A stretch of DNA of 64,000 nt from an uncultured Christensenella sp. (GCA_910577435.1 CAJTLV010000005.1:81829-145828); one strand, 5' to 3'; shown: positions 17,900-27,234, numbered from the stretch's first letter. Translations and numbers: made by a program. Notes: generated by a model from the letters alone, not told the origin.

Positions 17900-18910
17900 T
17901 CAACCGCCTATCTTCAAATAACTTGCGGCATTGAGGTCGAGCCGTGCCGGCACCGCGCCGCCCGCGATCATATCGCGCGCACGTGCGCACACCATAGCGG
18001 CGTTGTCGGTACAAAGCGACATCGGAGGATAGTAAACGGTACAGCCGTATGCTGCCCCCGACTGTGCAAGTTTTTCGCGCAGATACGAGTTTGCCGCGAC
18101 CCCGCCGGCGAGCGCAAGCGTCGTGATACCCGCATTCTTCACCGCGCCGATCGCAGTGTCGACGAGCATATCGACCGCCGTCTTTTGAAACGACGCGCAA
18201 ACGTCGTCGACATTTACTGTCTCGCCGCGCTGTTCGCAACCGTGCAAATAATTGACGACCGCCGTTTTCAGTCCCGAATAGCTGATATCGCAGGTCTTTT
18301 TCTTTTTATGCGCAATGAACTCTATCGACGGCTTGCCTGACTTAGCGCGCTTGTCTATCTCCGGTCCGCCGGGATACGGCAATCCGATCGCGCGCGCCAC
18401 CTTGTCGAACGCCTCGCCTATCGCGTCGTCCGTCGTCGTGCCGATAAGCTCGAAACTGTTTCTGTCCGCCACCTTGACAATCCCCGTATGCCCGCCGCTC
18501 GCGACGACCGCGAGGAAAGGCGGTTCCAATTCGGGCGAACTCAAAAAATTTGCGGCGATATGCGCTTCGATGTGATTGACGGCATAGAGCGGCACTCCGA
18601 GCGCGTAAGCGAGCGCTTTTGCCGCAGAAACACCGACGAGCAGTGCGCCTACGAGTCCCGCGCCGTATGTCACGGCGATCGCGCCGATGTCGGTCTTTTC
18701 TATACCCGCCTTTTCGAGCGCCTCGTCGATCACCGGCAATACCGCCGTCAAATGATTACGCGACGCGATTTCGGGTACGACCCCGCCGAACCGACGGTGT
18801 ATCTCTATCTGCGAAGAAATGATATTCGACGCGAGCTTATCGCCGATAAGCACTGCGGCGGACGTTTCGTCGCACGACGTTTCTATTCCCAAAATGATTT
18901 TGTCTTTCAT
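17900..18910 (-). CDS. tsaD: tRNA N6-threonylcarbamoyladenosine transferase subunit TsaD
   Basis: Transfers the threonylcarbamoyl group to A37 of ANN-decoding tRNAs, together with TsaB and TsaE. The 336-aa, full-length product has the N-terminal ASKHA motif (LGIETSCDETSAAVL), the metal-binding HIEAH motif, SGGHTGIV, and SLCTDNAAMVCA near the C-terminus. TsaB, TsaC and TsaE are not in this window. Confidence 0.95.
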   Translation of the reverse strand: MKDKIILGIETSCDETSAAVLIGDKLASNIISSQIEIHRRFGGVVPEIASRNHLTAVLPVIDEALEKAGIEKTDIGAIAVTYGAGLVGALLVGVSAAKALAYALGVPLYAVNHIEAHIAANFLSSPELEPPFLAVVASGGHTGIVKVADRNSFELIGTTTDDAIGEAFDKVARAIGLPYPGGPEIDKRAKSGKPSIEFIAHKKKKTCDISYSGLKTAVVNYLHGCEQRGETVNVDDVCASFQKTAVDMLVDTAIGAVKNAGITTLALAGGVAANSYLREKLAQSGAAYGCTVYYPPMSLCTDNAAMVCARARDMIAGGAVPARLDLNAASYLKIGG

Positions 18911-18986
18911 AGTATATCGTTAATATAAGTTTGCCGACACAATAGACTTTAATTGCGGCCGCATAGCGTGACGCAAACGGCGGCGG

Positions 18987-20087
18987 TTACGAAGCGGACT
19001 TTTTAAGATAATCGATTATAAACTCCTCGATATCTCCGTCCATAACCGACTGAATATCGCTGTCCTCGAACCCCGTGCGATGATCCTTGACAAGCGTATA
19101 TGGCTGAAATACGTAAGAGCGTATCTGACTGCCCCACTCGATCTTTTTGAGATCGCCTTTTAAGCTGGCGGCTTTTTCGAGCGCCTCGCGCTCTTTCAGT
19201 TCGACGAGTTTGCTTTTAAGCATAGTGAACGCCATTTCGCGGTTCTGCGTCTGACTGCGTTCGTTCTGGCAGGTTACGACAATGCCCGTCGGGAAATGTG
19301 TAATGCGTATCGCAGAATCCGTCTTATTTATATGCTGACCGCCTGCGCCGCTCGACCTGAACGTGTCGACGCGAATGTCGTCGGGATTTATCGTGACCGT
19401 CGTGTCGTCTTTTATCTCCGGCATAACTTCGAGACTTGCGAACGACGTATGCCGACGCGCGTTTGCATCGAACGGCGAAATGCGAACGAGCCGATGCACG
19501 CCCATTTCGGCTTTGAGATAACCGTAAGCATTGATACCGCGCACAACGAACGTTATGCTCTTGATACCCGCCTCTTCGCCGTCGAGCCTGTCGACTACGT
19601 CGACCGAATATCCCGATTTTTCGCAGTACATACGGTACATACGGAACAGCATCGACACCCAGTCCTGTGCCTCCGTTCCGCCTGCGCCCGCGTGAAGAGA
19701 AAGTATAGCGTCCGACTTATCGTACTCGCCTTTCAACAGCGCCGAGATCTGCGCCTTTTCGGCGCGCTCGCACAAAGCGTCGGTCTCCGTTATAAGCTCC
19801 GCCATAAGCTCCGCGTCTGTTTCGGCAGCCAACAGTTCTGCCATCGCATTGAGATCGTTTACGCTCGCGAACAGCTTGTCGAATGCGCCGAGCGTGTTGT
19901 CGATGTACTTCGCCTCGCTGTTTACCGATTGCGCCTCTTTAGGATCGGAATATAAAGCAGGGTCGTTCTGACGTACTTCAAGCTCCGCCCGCCGCGCTTT
20001 GAGTTTGTCGGGTTGAACCGCAGCATACGCGTCGTTTATCATCGCCGCCGCGCCCGCTATTTTATTTTTGCACTCTTCTAAATCCAT
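18987..20087 (-). CDS. prfB: peptide chain release factor 2
   Basis: Recognises UAA and UGA stop codons and triggers peptide release. The 366-aa product contains the SPF anticodon-like tripeptide (RISPFDANARRHTSF) and the catalytic GGQ (SSGAGGQHINK). The reading frame is continuous from MDLEECKNK, so the usual in-frame UGA and +1 programmed frameshift near codon 25 are absent. Its presence confirms that UGA is a stop codon here. It lies directly downstream of secA, as in many Firmicutes. Confidence 0.95.
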   Translation of the reverse strand: MDLEECKNKIAGAAAMINDAYAAVQPDKLKARRAELEVRQNDPALYSDPKEAQSVNSEAKYIDNTLGAFDKLFASVNDLNAMAELLAAETDAELMAELITETDALCERAEKAQISALLKGEYDKSDAILSLHAGAGGTEAQDWVSMLFRMYRMYCEKSGYSVDVVDRLDGEEAGIKSITFVVRGINAYGYLKAEMGVHRLVRISPFDANARRHTSFASLEVMPEIKDDTTVTINPDDIRVDTFRSSGAGGQHINKTDSAIRITHFPTGIVVTCQNERSQTQNREMAFTMLKSKLVELKEREALEKAASLKGDLKKIEWGSQIRSYVFQPYTLVKDHRTGFEDSDIQSVMDGDIEEFIIDYLKKSAS

Positions 20088-20157
20088 AATACCTTTTATC
20101 GATTCGGAATCCCGAATTATTTATACGTGTAGCGATCGGTTCCGTATCCCGAATTGT

Positions 20158-22863
20158 TTACGCGTCTTTACCGCAGCAATTTTTATATTTTTTGCCGCTA
20201 CCGCACGGGCAAGGATCGTTGCGCCCCGTCTGTTGCGCCTTAGTCTTTACTTCCGGCTGACGTTCCTGCGGTTCCGAGCCGCCGTGCGACGCAACCATTT
20301 GCATATCCTGTTTGGGCTGCTGTACAGGCTCGTTATACTTTATCTGCGAGCGCATAAGCGTCATTACGACGTCTTCGTGAATGTGTTCTATCATCTCGTC
20401 GAACATATCGAATCCTTCCTGCTGATATGCAATGACGGGATCCTGCTGCCCGTAGGCTTTGAGACCTATGCCGCTTCTGAGCGCATCCATATTATCGATA
20501 TGATCCATCCAGCGCTGATCGACCATTCGGAGCATTACGTACCGCTCGATCTCCTCATAGTCTACACCGTGTTCGGCAGCCTCGTCGACGCGCGCCTGAT
20601 ACGCTTTCTTTACCGCGTTATACAGCATATCTTTAAGCTCGTCCGGAACATAGTTTTCGAGCTGATCGGGCGTAAAGAACTCCGCTTCGTCGGGAAGAAG
20701 TTTGCGCTCGATCTCTTTGTTGAGTTCTTCTCTGTCCCACTCGTCGAAGTTGATCTTGGGATCGACATAAGCGTCGACGATCGCCTCTACTCTGCCGAGT
20801 ATGATATTGAAGATCTCTTCACGGAGCGGCATACCTTTAAGCACTTTACTGCGCTCGGCATAGATTATCTCGCGCTGTTTGTTCATTACGTTATCGTATT
20901 CGAGAACTGATTTACGCACCGAGAAGTTTCGACCCTCGATATTGCGCTGTGCGTTTTCGATCTGCTTGGAAAGTATCTTGGCTTGGAGCGGCGTGTCGTC
21001 GTCCACTTTGAACGTGTCCATCACCTTTTTGAGCCTGTCGCCCCACAACCGCAGAACATCGTCCTCCGCCGACAGATAGAATATCGACGAACCGATGTCG
21101 CCCTGACGTCCCGCACGTCCGCGCAACTGATTGTCTATGCGGCGCGACTCGTGACGTTCGGTACCGATTATACGCAAGCCGCCGAACGCAATGACCTTTT
21201 CCTTTTCTTCGGCGACTTCCTTTTTGAACTCTTTCATATACTCGTTGTACATATCGCGCGCTTTGATCTCTTCTTCCGTATTAACGGGGAAGATCGATGC
21301 GGCAAGATCGATAGTCGCGTCGTCGAAGCCGTCCTTTTTGAGCTTCTCTTTCGCCATAAATTCAGCATTGCCGCCGAGCATTATGTCCGTACCGCGTCCC
21401 GCCATATTGGTCGCAATCGTAACTTGATGCAACCGCCCTGCCTGAGCGACGATCGACGCTTCTTTTGCGTGGTTCTTGGCGTTGAGGACGTTGTGCGGCA
21501 CTTTTTCGCGGCGCAGGATCTTACTGAGTTCTTCGCTCTTCTCGACGTTCGTCGTACCGACGAGAACGGGCTGACCTCTGTCGTAACACTCCTTTATGTC
21601 CGCGACGACGGCGCGGATCTTGCCGTCGACCGTCGTATACAGCAAGTCGTTCTCGTCGACGCGCTGGCTGGGCAGGTTGGTGGGAATAGTTACGACGTCG
21701 AGCTTGTATATCGAACGGAACTCGTTCTCTTCCGTTTTCGCCGTACCCGTCATACCCGACAGCTTGTCATAGAGACGGAAATAGTTTTGGAACGTTATAG
21801 TCGCGAGCGTCTTGTTCTCCGACTGGATGCGCACGTTTTCCTTAGCCTCGATGGCTTGGTGCAATCCCTCGCTGTACCGTCTGCCTATCATCAAACGCCC
21901 GGTAAACTCGTCGACGATGACCACCTCGCCGTCGCTTACTATATAGTCCTGATCGCGGTGCATTATGAAATTGGCTTTGAGCGCGTTATTGATATAATGA
22001 TAGAGTTCGGTATTCTCGATGTCCGCGAGGTTTTCCACCTCGAAGTATGTCTCGGCACGCTCTACGCCCTCTTCGGTGAGGTTTATCGCCCGCTTTTTCT
22101 CGTCTATTTCATAGTCTTGATCCTTGACAAGACGACGGGCGAACCTGTTCGCCTTGCTGTACATTTCACTCGACTTTCCGCCCCGCCCCGAAATGATGAG
22201 CGGCGTGCGCGCCTCGTCGATGAGAATGGAGTCAACCTCGTCGATTATGGCGAACGCGAGATCGCGCTGAACCATATCCTGCTTGCGAATGACCATATTG
22301 TCGCGCAGATAGTCGAAACCGAGTTCGTTGTTTGTCGCATACGTGATGTCGCAGTTGTAAGCAGCACGCTTTTCGTCGGGTTTCATTCCCGAGATCGCGA
22401 CGCCGACGGTAAGTCCCAAAAACCTATGGATCTTGCCCATCCACTCCGCGTCGCGTCGCGCCAAATAGTCGTTGACCGTTACGACGTGAACGCCCTTGCC
22501 CGCTATCGCGTTGAGGTATGCGGGAAGAGTGGACACGAGCGTTTTACCTTCGCCCGTGCGCATCTCTGCAATGCGTCCCTGATGGAGCGCTATTCCGCCC
22601 ATTATCTGCACCTTGAAGTGCTGCATATTGAGTACGCGCTTACCCGCCTCGCGAACTACCGCGAACGCTTCGGGTAGAAGATCGTCGAGCGACTCGAAGT
22701 TTTCCGAATAACGCTTTTTGAACTGTTCGGTCATTCCGCGCAACTCGTCGTCCGTCATTGACGCGAACTTGTCTTCCAATGAGAGAACCTGTTCGGCACG
22801 CGCCGACAGCCTACGCACGTTGCGACGGTTGTCGCTACCCGTTATAAACGATATAAGACCCAT
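20158..22863 (-). CDS. secA: preprotein translocase ATPase SecA
   Basis: ATP-driven motor of Sec-dependent protein export. The 901-aa, full-length product has Walker A (MRTGEGKTLVSTLPAYLNA), the DEVDSILIDEARTPLIISG block, MAGRGTDIML and the QLRGRAGRQGD helicase motif. The C-terminus is the SEC-C zinc motif CPCGSGKKYKNCC. It is the first gene of a secA-prfB pair. It would export the amylase, pullulanase and binding protein encoded to the left. Confidence 0.97.
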   Translation of the reverse strand: MGLISFITGSDNRRNVRRLSARAEQVLSLEDKFASMTDDELRGMTEQFKKRYSENFESLDDLLPEAFAVVREAGKRVLNMQHFKVQIMGGIALHQGRIAEMRTGEGKTLVSTLPAYLNAIAGKGVHVVTVNDYLARRDAEWMGKIHRFLGLTVGVAISGMKPDEKRAAYNCDITYATNNELGFDYLRDNMVIRKQDMVQRDLAFAIIDEVDSILIDEARTPLIISGRGGKSSEMYSKANRFARRLVKDQDYEIDEKKRAINLTEEGVERAETYFEVENLADIENTELYHYINNALKANFIMHRDQDYIVSDGEVVIVDEFTGRLMIGRRYSEGLHQAIEAKENVRIQSENKTLATITFQNYFRLYDKLSGMTGTAKTEENEFRSIYKLDVVTIPTNLPSQRVDENDLLYTTVDGKIRAVVADIKECYDRGQPVLVGTTNVEKSEELSKILRREKVPHNVLNAKNHAKEASIVAQAGRLHQVTIATNMAGRGTDIMLGGNAEFMAKEKLKKDGFDDATIDLAASIFPVNTEEEIKARDMYNEYMKEFKKEVAEEKEKVIAFGGLRIIGTERHESRRIDNQLRGRAGRQGDIGSSIFYLSAEDDVLRLWGDRLKKVMDTFKVDDDTPLQAKILSKQIENAQRNIEGRNFSVRKSVLEYDNVMNKQREIIYAERSKVLKGMPLREEIFNIILGRVEAIVDAYVDPKINFDEWDREELNKEIERKLLPDEAEFFTPDQLENYVPDELKDMLYNAVKKAYQARVDEAAEHGVDYEEIERYVMLRMVDQRWMDHIDNMDALRSGIGLKAYGQQDPVIAYQQEGFDMFDEMIEHIHEDVVMTLMRSQIKYNEPVQQPKQDMQMVASHGGSEPQERQPEVKTKAQQTGRNDPCPCGSGKKYKNCCGKDA

Positions 22864-22897
22864 ATCAACCTCTTTACATTTGCGCTGTTGCGCCGTA

Positions 22898-23701
22898 TTA
22901 TATATTCTCGACCGTTTCGCAGTCGTATCTTCCCAAAAATTTCAGTTCGGCACAGTGTTCGCCGAGCTTTGCCAAGAATGCGGTCAGCTCGTTTCCGTCC
23001 AAATGACAGTCGAAGTCGACCGAAAATCTGTATTTGCCGTCGCCTTTGCGGCTTGGTCGCGACAGTATGCGCGACATATTGACGCCCCGACCGTAAAACA
23101 CTTCAAGCGCTTTCAACAGCGCGCCTGCCTCGTTTTTAAGGTCGAACATAACGGACGCCATTTCGCCCGTTGCCGCTGGCGCCGTGCCGAGAACGGCAAA
23201 CCGCGTCGCGTTCAGCGGACTGTCGGCAATGCCTTCGCGGATCACGACTTGTCCGGCGCGCGGGCGTATAGCTATCGCGGCGGTCGTGCCGATCGCGCTC
23301 ATAAGCGCCTTAGACGTGGACGAAACCGCTTCTACGTCGACATTCAAACCCGACAGGAACCGATGACACTGACCTATCGCCTGCGGGTGCGACGCGACAC
23401 GCTTTATTCTGTCGAGCGTCATTCCGCATTCGGCTATAAGGCAGTGACGCACTGGCAAAATCAACTCGCCCACAATGTACAGCCGCGCATCGAACAGCGC
23501 GTCGTACACCTCGTTCACCGCGCCTTCGATATTGTTCTCGACGGGAACAACCGCATATTCGCACTCGCTCCCGACGGCGGCAATCACCTTCGACAGGCGA
23601 TCGTAGGGTTTGAACGCGCCCTGCGACAGTCTGATCGCGGCGGCATAGCTGAACGAATGTTCGTCGCCCAAATATGCTGTTTGTCCGTTAACCTTATGCA
23701 C
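22898..23701 (-). CDS. pheA: prephenate dehydratase
   Basis: Converts prephenate to phenylpyruvate in phenylalanine synthesis. The 267-aa product has a PDT domain with YAVVPVENNIEGAVNEVYDA and the NATRFAVLG motif (TRF), then a C-terminal ACT domain (MFDLKNEAGALLKALEVFYG; ILSRPSRKGDGKYRFSVDFD). The start is GTG at 23701 with only a weak ribosome site. The left end of the prophage lies only about 40 bp upstream, in what was the intergenic region after the flavodoxin-ferredoxin gene, so the insertion changed the upstream context of pheA. Confidence 0.92.
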   Translation of the reverse strand: MHKVNGQTAYLGDEHSFSYAAAIRLSQGAFKPYDRLSKVIAAVGSECEYAVVPVENNIEGAVNEVYDALFDARLYIVGELILPVRHCLIAECGMTLDRIKRVASHPQAIGQCHRFLSGLNVDVEAVSSTSKALMSAIGTTAAIAIRPRAGQVVIREGIADSPLNATRFAVLGTAPAATGEMASVMFDLKNEAGALLKALEVFYGRGVNMSRILSRPSRKGDGKYRFSVDFDCHLDGNELTAFLAKLGEHCAELKFLGRYDCETVENI

Positions 23702-23719
23702 CGCTTTTCATTTTATCAT

Positions 23720-23755
23720 AATCGCGCCGTAAAATCAAGGAATTACGGCGCGATT
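23720..23755. terminator. hairpin overlapping the prophage left junction
   Basis: Perfect 13-nt arms (AATCGCGCCGTAA and TTACGGCGCGATT) around a 10-nt loop. The right arm is part of the 18-bp repeat that marks the prophage boundary. In the uninterrupted chromosome the hairpin would stand between the ferredoxin gene and pheA. It has no long T tract, so it is a weak terminator or leader structure. Confidence 0.65.
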
Positions 23756-23759
23756 TATG
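23742..23759. repeat. left boundary repeat (attL-like)
   Basis: ATTACGGCGCGATTTATG is repeated exactly, in the same orientation, at 60500-60517. Chromosomal genes lie outside the two copies and phage genes inside. If the element proper begins with TG (23758) and ends with CA (60499-60500), the flanking duplication is TTACGGCGCGATTTA (15 bp). Confidence 0.8.
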
Positions 23760-23800
23760 CAAATTAGTCAAGCGTTTTTAGCATACTTTTTCATATTTTT

Positions 23801-23841
23801 TTAGAAAATTTTTAGAAATATTTTAGAATAGCGGTTTTACC
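23801..23841. repeat. left-end TTAGAA iterons
   Basis: Three TTAGAA copies start at 23801, 23812 and 23823, spaced 11 bp (one helical turn), in an A/T-rich stretch 40-80 bp inside the left boundary. The third copy reads TTTAGAATAGCGGTTTTAC. It matches the inverted sequence near the right boundary (TTTAGAATAGGTTTGTAAC on the minus strand, 60476-60494). They are candidate recombinase-binding sites. Confidence 0.5.
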
Positions 23842-23926
23842 CCACTTTTTGCTGTTGTTCTCGCCTATCATACCATATTTCGGCGTATCGGTCAATCTTT
23901 TTTGCTGTTTCAAGGCGTGGCAAAAG

Positions 23927-23950
23927 CGCCCTTGCTTGCAAGCAAGGGCG
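23927..23950 (-). terminator. terminator of the recombinase gene
   Basis: Perfect 24-bp palindrome CGCCCTTGCTTGCAAGCAAG...CG, followed on the minus strand by CTTTTGCC. It lies 24 nt past the recombinase stop codon. Confidence 0.75.
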
Positions 23951-23973
23951 GCGCGCGCCGCCGGGTGCTGCTG

Positions 23974-25014
23974 CTATGCTGCGCGATCGGAATTCTTTAC
24001 AAATCGAACTTTGCCGCTAATCGCGCCCTCTTTGAGCATTTGCAAAAGCTCGGCGCGTTTATCGAGCGGGCTTTGCATCGCCATTTTGCCGTTGCGGTCG
24101 CGGAGCGCTGTGTGCGGCTTGCGATTGTATCGGTTCAGCCATTCGCGCATTTTGTCTTGTAGCTCTTCAAAGGTCGAGAATTGCAAGAAGTTATAAAATC
24201 GCTCTTGGTCGGTTCGGTGCGATCGTTCCACCTTGCCGTTGTGTCGCGGGGTGTACGGTCTTATAAGCTGATGCTTTATACCGAGCCGGTTCATTATTTG
24301 GTCGGCAACATGAACCTTACCCTCGCCCGTTCCTTTCGGGTTTGTGAACTCTGTACCGTTGTCGGTTTGAATTACAATCGGCGCGTAGCCGAAATATACG
24401 ACCGCCCGCTTTATAAAGTCAACGGTTGAAAAGCCGCTATGCTCTTTGTATGCGTATATAAACCGCTCGCGCGTTGCCTCGTCTATCATAGTGTATTGGA
24501 AGCACCGCTCCGTCCGGAATATTCCGCGTCCACATTCAAGCGGCACGAACTTCACGTCGAGTTGCCATTTTTGCCCGAGCATCTCCGGCGTGTCGTATGG
24601 CTGCGGCTGATACTGTTCGTATACTTCTGCCGGGCGTAAGCATTGCTTGCGTATGTATTTGTACATAGTCATATAGTGCCGCGAATATGCGTACTTTGCC
24701 CGCAGCTCTCCGTACAGCTCAATATAACCCATTGTCGGGTTATCGTCCATTACTTGCTGTATCTCGCGCTTTTCTTCTTCCGTTTGGCTGTTCGGGTGCG
24801 GCGTTTTCGGTCGGCTCGATTTGTTCTCCAAACTTTCGAGCGTACCGTCATATAGCTTTTTCCACCGCCAAAGGCTAACGCGCGTACATTTTTCTTTGCG
24901 GCAAACGTATAGCCAATGCTTATGCTCCACGAGCCACATATCAAGTATGCGCTTCTTCTCTCTTGCTGTGAACTTGACCCCTTTCATTTCTTCACCGCCC
25001 TTGCAATTCTTCAA
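23974..25014 (-). CDS. IS481/rve-type DDE recombinase, candidate phage integrase
   Basis: 346 aa. An N-terminal helix-turn-helix region (CTRVSLWRWKKLYDG) and a second helical domain lead into an RNase H-like rve domain. The acidic triad is Asp in WQLDVKFVPLE, Asp in VIQTDNGTEFT and Glu in RHNGKVERSHR, with about 44 residues between the second and third. The adjacent boundary repeat, the absence of any other recombinase and the absence of clear inverted repeats immediately around the gene suggest that it integrates the phage rather than being a passenger insertion sequence. It overlaps the upstream ribbon-helix-helix gene and shares its promoter. Confidence 0.75.
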   Translation of the reverse strand: MKNCKGGEEMKGVKFTAREKKRILDMWLVEHKHWLYVCRKEKCTRVSLWRWKKLYDGTLESLENKSSRPKTPHPNSQTEEEKREIQQVMDDNPTMGYIELYGELRAKYAYSRHYMTMYKYIRKQCLRPAEVYEQYQPQPYDTPEMLGQKWQLDVKFVPLECGRGIFRTERCFQYTMIDEATRERFIYAYKEHSGFSTVDFIKRAVVYFGYAPIVIQTDNGTEFTNPKGTGEGKVHVADQIMNRLGIKHQLIRPYTPRHNGKVERSHRTDQERFYNFLQFSTFEELQDKMREWLNRYNRKPHTALRDRNGKMAMQSPLDKRAELLQMLKEGAISGKVRFVKNSDRAA

Positions 25015-25177
25015 ACGCTCGCCGTATGAAGTCCGCGCGGCTCATATTATGCTGTTGCAGTATCGCGTCGTAGGCGGCGGCTTCTTCCGGTTTCAGTCGC
25101 GTACCCCACTTCACGCTGTCGTGCTTGTGCGTTTCGCGGTATTTGCGGTCGGCGGCTTTTTGTGCTTCGGTTCTCAT
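24992..25177 (-). CDS. small ribbon-helix-helix-type regulator
   Basis: 61 aa, basic start (MRTEAQKAADRKYRE), then a strand (VKWGTRLKPEEAAAYDAI) and two helices (MSRADFIRRAFEEL) in the CopG/Arc pattern. It lies upstream of, and overlaps, the recombinase gene by 23 nt. A perfect palindrome sits in its own promoter, so it probably represses itself and the recombinase. Confidence 0.65.
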   Translation of the reverse strand: MRTEAQKAADRKYRETHKHDSVKWGTRLKPEEAAAYDAILQQHNMSRADFIRRAFEELQGR

Positions 25178-25201
25178 TGGTCATTATTTCTCCGTTTCAC
25201 A

Positions 25202-25231
25202 ATTATATCACGCCCCCGTGATATTTGTCAA
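25202..25231 (-). promoter_or_regulatory. recombinase operon promoter with embedded operator
   Basis: On the minus strand TTGACA (25226-25231), an 18-nt spacer and TATAAT (25202-25207). A perfect inverted repeat ATATCACG-N4-CGTGATAT (25205-25224) fills the spacer and overlaps the -10, an ideal place for a repressor. Confidence 0.85.
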
Positions 25232-25256
25232 TAGGCAAAAAGAAAAAAGCGGCTGA

Positions 25257-26177
25257 TTACTCAACCGCTTTTGCTGTGTTCGTCGCCGCGATGCCGCGCT
25301 CTTTCTTCTCTTTTTCAAGGAATTTTTGTATAAAGTCAAGCCGCAGTTTCATTTTCGATAAAAGCGTACCGCGCACGAAAGACTGACCGTCGCTCGCGCC
25401 GAGATATACGCTCATAGCTGTACGAAATAGCTTCGTGAATGTGTTTACCAAAATTGCCACCGCAAACGCATTCGGCTCGAAGAATAGCGTACTAAACGCA
25501 ATCGAAAACGAAAAAAGCATAAACAGCTTTCTGAATACAAGGTTGCCGATATGCGCTTGTTCGTTCGTTTCCATATTCTCGTCGTCGCTGTTCGCTCGCT
25601 CCGCTCTGCTGAATATCGTTGCTATGCGAATGCGGTTGTATTTTATGTGATGCGTTTTCGACAGCTTAATTGTATTGCCGCGCACCGGTAAAAACTCAAT
25701 ATCGGCTTCGGCTTGGTCGAGTAGCTTTTGCCACTTTGCGCGTGCCTTGTCTTTCCTTGTTTTGGAGAGCTTGAACTGTATGTACGCCCGGTATGCTTTA
25801 AGTTTGCGCGCGGCGTTCTCGGCGTTCACATAATCTTCGAAGCTCGTTGTTAGATCAAGGCGTATCAGCTCGGCGTGTGCGGCATCGAGCTTCTTTTGCG
25901 TTTCGACAACTTCGGTGTTCTCGCGTAGCTCTTTTTCTCGAAAGAAGTCGCGCACCGAAAGCGTTACCAAAATGATTGACAAGCCCGTTAGCGCGAGCAT
26001 AATCCAATACGACGGGTCTTTGAAAATCGCCGGATCGAACCCCGCGTGAACGTAGTCTATCAGAATATCGGCAACGGTCGAAAATAGCAAAACGGCAACC
26101 ATAAAAAATTGCCGATAATTGAATTTGTTTTTAAGCTCGCGGAGCTTTCCCATACTCTCTTTTTCACTTGCCGCCAT
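25257..26177 (-). CDS. phage membrane protein with coiled-coil, function unknown
   Basis: 306 aa from ATG at 26177 (GGAGGGACCGACA upstream). Two membrane helices near the N-terminus (about residues 20-40 and 55-75) flank a short loop. A charged helical stretch follows (residues 80-210), then another hydrophobic pair (about 225-265) and a lysine-rich tail. It is the last gene of the late operon, where lysis genes often sit, but no holin or endolysin motif is recognisable. Confidence 0.6.
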   Translation of the reverse strand: MAASEKESMGKLRELKNKFNYRQFFMVAVLLFSTVADILIDYVHAGFDPAIFKDPSYWIMLALTGLSIILVTLSVRDFFREKELRENTEVVETQKKLDAAHAELIRLDLTTSFEDYVNAENAARKLKAYRAYIQFKLSKTRKDKARAKWQKLLDQAEADIEFLPVRGNTIKLSKTHHIKYNRIRIATIFSRAERANSDDENMETNEQAHIGNLVFRKLFMLFSFSIAFSTLFFEPNAFAVAILVNTFTKLFRTAMSVYLGASDGQSFVRGTLLSKMKLRLDFIQKFLEKEKKERGIAATNTAKAVE

Positions 26178-26679
26178 TGTCGGTCCCTCCGTTCTTCGTG
26201 TGGATCTCGCGCGAATATAGTACGTTGAATACAAGCCCCACGCCGTAGCTGATGCCGATATAGCCGAGCGTCGCCGATAGCGTTACGAGCTGCGCTTCAA
26301 GGGCTTTGAACGCGATTACCGCCGCCACGATAAACAGCAACGGTATTATCGAGCCGAACAGAGCTTCGGCTGTTTTAATCTTTTTCAGCTCTTTTTCTAT
26401 CGCGGCAAGCTCGGCGGGGTCTTGCTTTGTTTTTAGGTTTGCAAGCATAATGTTTCCTTGTGCTTTAAGGTCGGTCAGCCTCCTATCTATGAACAGCTTT
26501 TTTATTACCCAAAAAATGAATATCAAAAGCAATATGCCCGTGATAGATATTTTGAAACCGACCGCCGCCTTTGTGTTCGTTATCGTGCTGTATCGTACTA
26601 TAACAAGCACGATCGGTGCGACCGCCGAAAAAAGCAAATGCAAGAGGAAGAACGCAAGCCGTTTCTTCGTCATTTTCAT
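26164..26679 (-). CDS. phage membrane protein, function unknown
   Basis: 171 aa with four predicted membrane segments: residues about 8-28, 42-60, 108-125 and 130-152. A charged helix lies between the second and third. It overlaps both neighbours, so it is translated in the same operon. It may belong to a lysis or exclusion module; no family recognised. Confidence 0.55.
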   Translation of the reverse strand: MKMTKKRLAFFLLHLLFSAVAPIVLVIVRYSTITNTKAAVGFKISITGILLLIFIFWVIKKLFIDRRLTDLKAQGNIMLANLKTKQDPAELAAIEKELKKIKTAEALFGSIIPLLFIVAAVIAFKALEAQLVTLSATLGYIGISYGVGLVFNVLYSREIHTKNGGTDNGGK

Positions 26680-27215
26680 TTCGCGTCAAGCCCTCCAAAA
26701 TTCACGCCGCCGTCCGTTTCGGGTGGCTCGTCGCCTATATCGATCGGCTCTTGATTTAATTCTATCGGTGTAAGCTGAACGGTCATTATCTCGTCCGCTT
26801 CGGGCGGCTTGTAGCCTTTTTCGAGTAGGTTTATCGCGCTTGCAAGCTCGCCGCGCTCGGCTTCGCTTAATGCTTTTAATTTGATTTGCGCTTTTGCAAT
26901 CGCTATCAAAATAGGTGCGAGCGCGCCGACCGCGTCCTCTACTTTTTCGACGCGTTTATCTAACACTTGGGCGGTCTTTTTGAGCGATTTTTCCGTAACC
27001 GCCGTAACGTCGATATTCAGCGTTTTACCCGCCAACTTTTCGGCGACACGCTGACTGAACGCATCTACGTTGTATGTACCGTCAAGCAGCGTAAAATTCT
27101 TTTTTAGCATCTTGTTTGTGAACGCGCGAACGATTAGCGTTATAATGCCGCCGCTCCCAAGCGCGGCGAGTATAGCCGCAACATACGGCTGTATAATTTC
27201 CCATACATAGTCCAT
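26676..27215 (-). CDS. single-pass membrane protein with coiled-coil, phage lysis-region candidate
   Basis: 179 aa. A hydrophobic N-terminal segment (VAAILAALGSGGIITLIVRA, residues 11-30) is followed by a long amphipathic helix (KSLKKTAQVLDKRVEKVEDA) and an acidic proline-rich tail. The layout resembles holin-like or anchor proteins next to phage fibres, but the assignment is open. ATG at 27215 follows GGAGGTATAAACA. Confidence 0.5.
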   Translation of the reverse strand: MDYVWEIIQPYVAAILAALGSGGIITLIVRAFTNKMLKKNFTLLDGTYNVDAFSQRVAEKLAGKTLNIDVTAVTEKSLKKTAQVLDKRVEKVEDAVGALAPILIAIAKAQIKLKALSEAERGELASAINLLEKGYKPPEADEIMTVQLTPIELNQEPIDIGDEPPETDGGVNFGGLDAK

Positions 27216-27234
27216 TGTTTATACCTCCAAAAAT

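Noticed and set aside
23840..25240. Stand-alone insertion sequence around the DDE gene
   Set aside because: No terminal inverted repeats or target duplication immediately around the gene; its regulator and promoter form one unit next to the prophage boundary.
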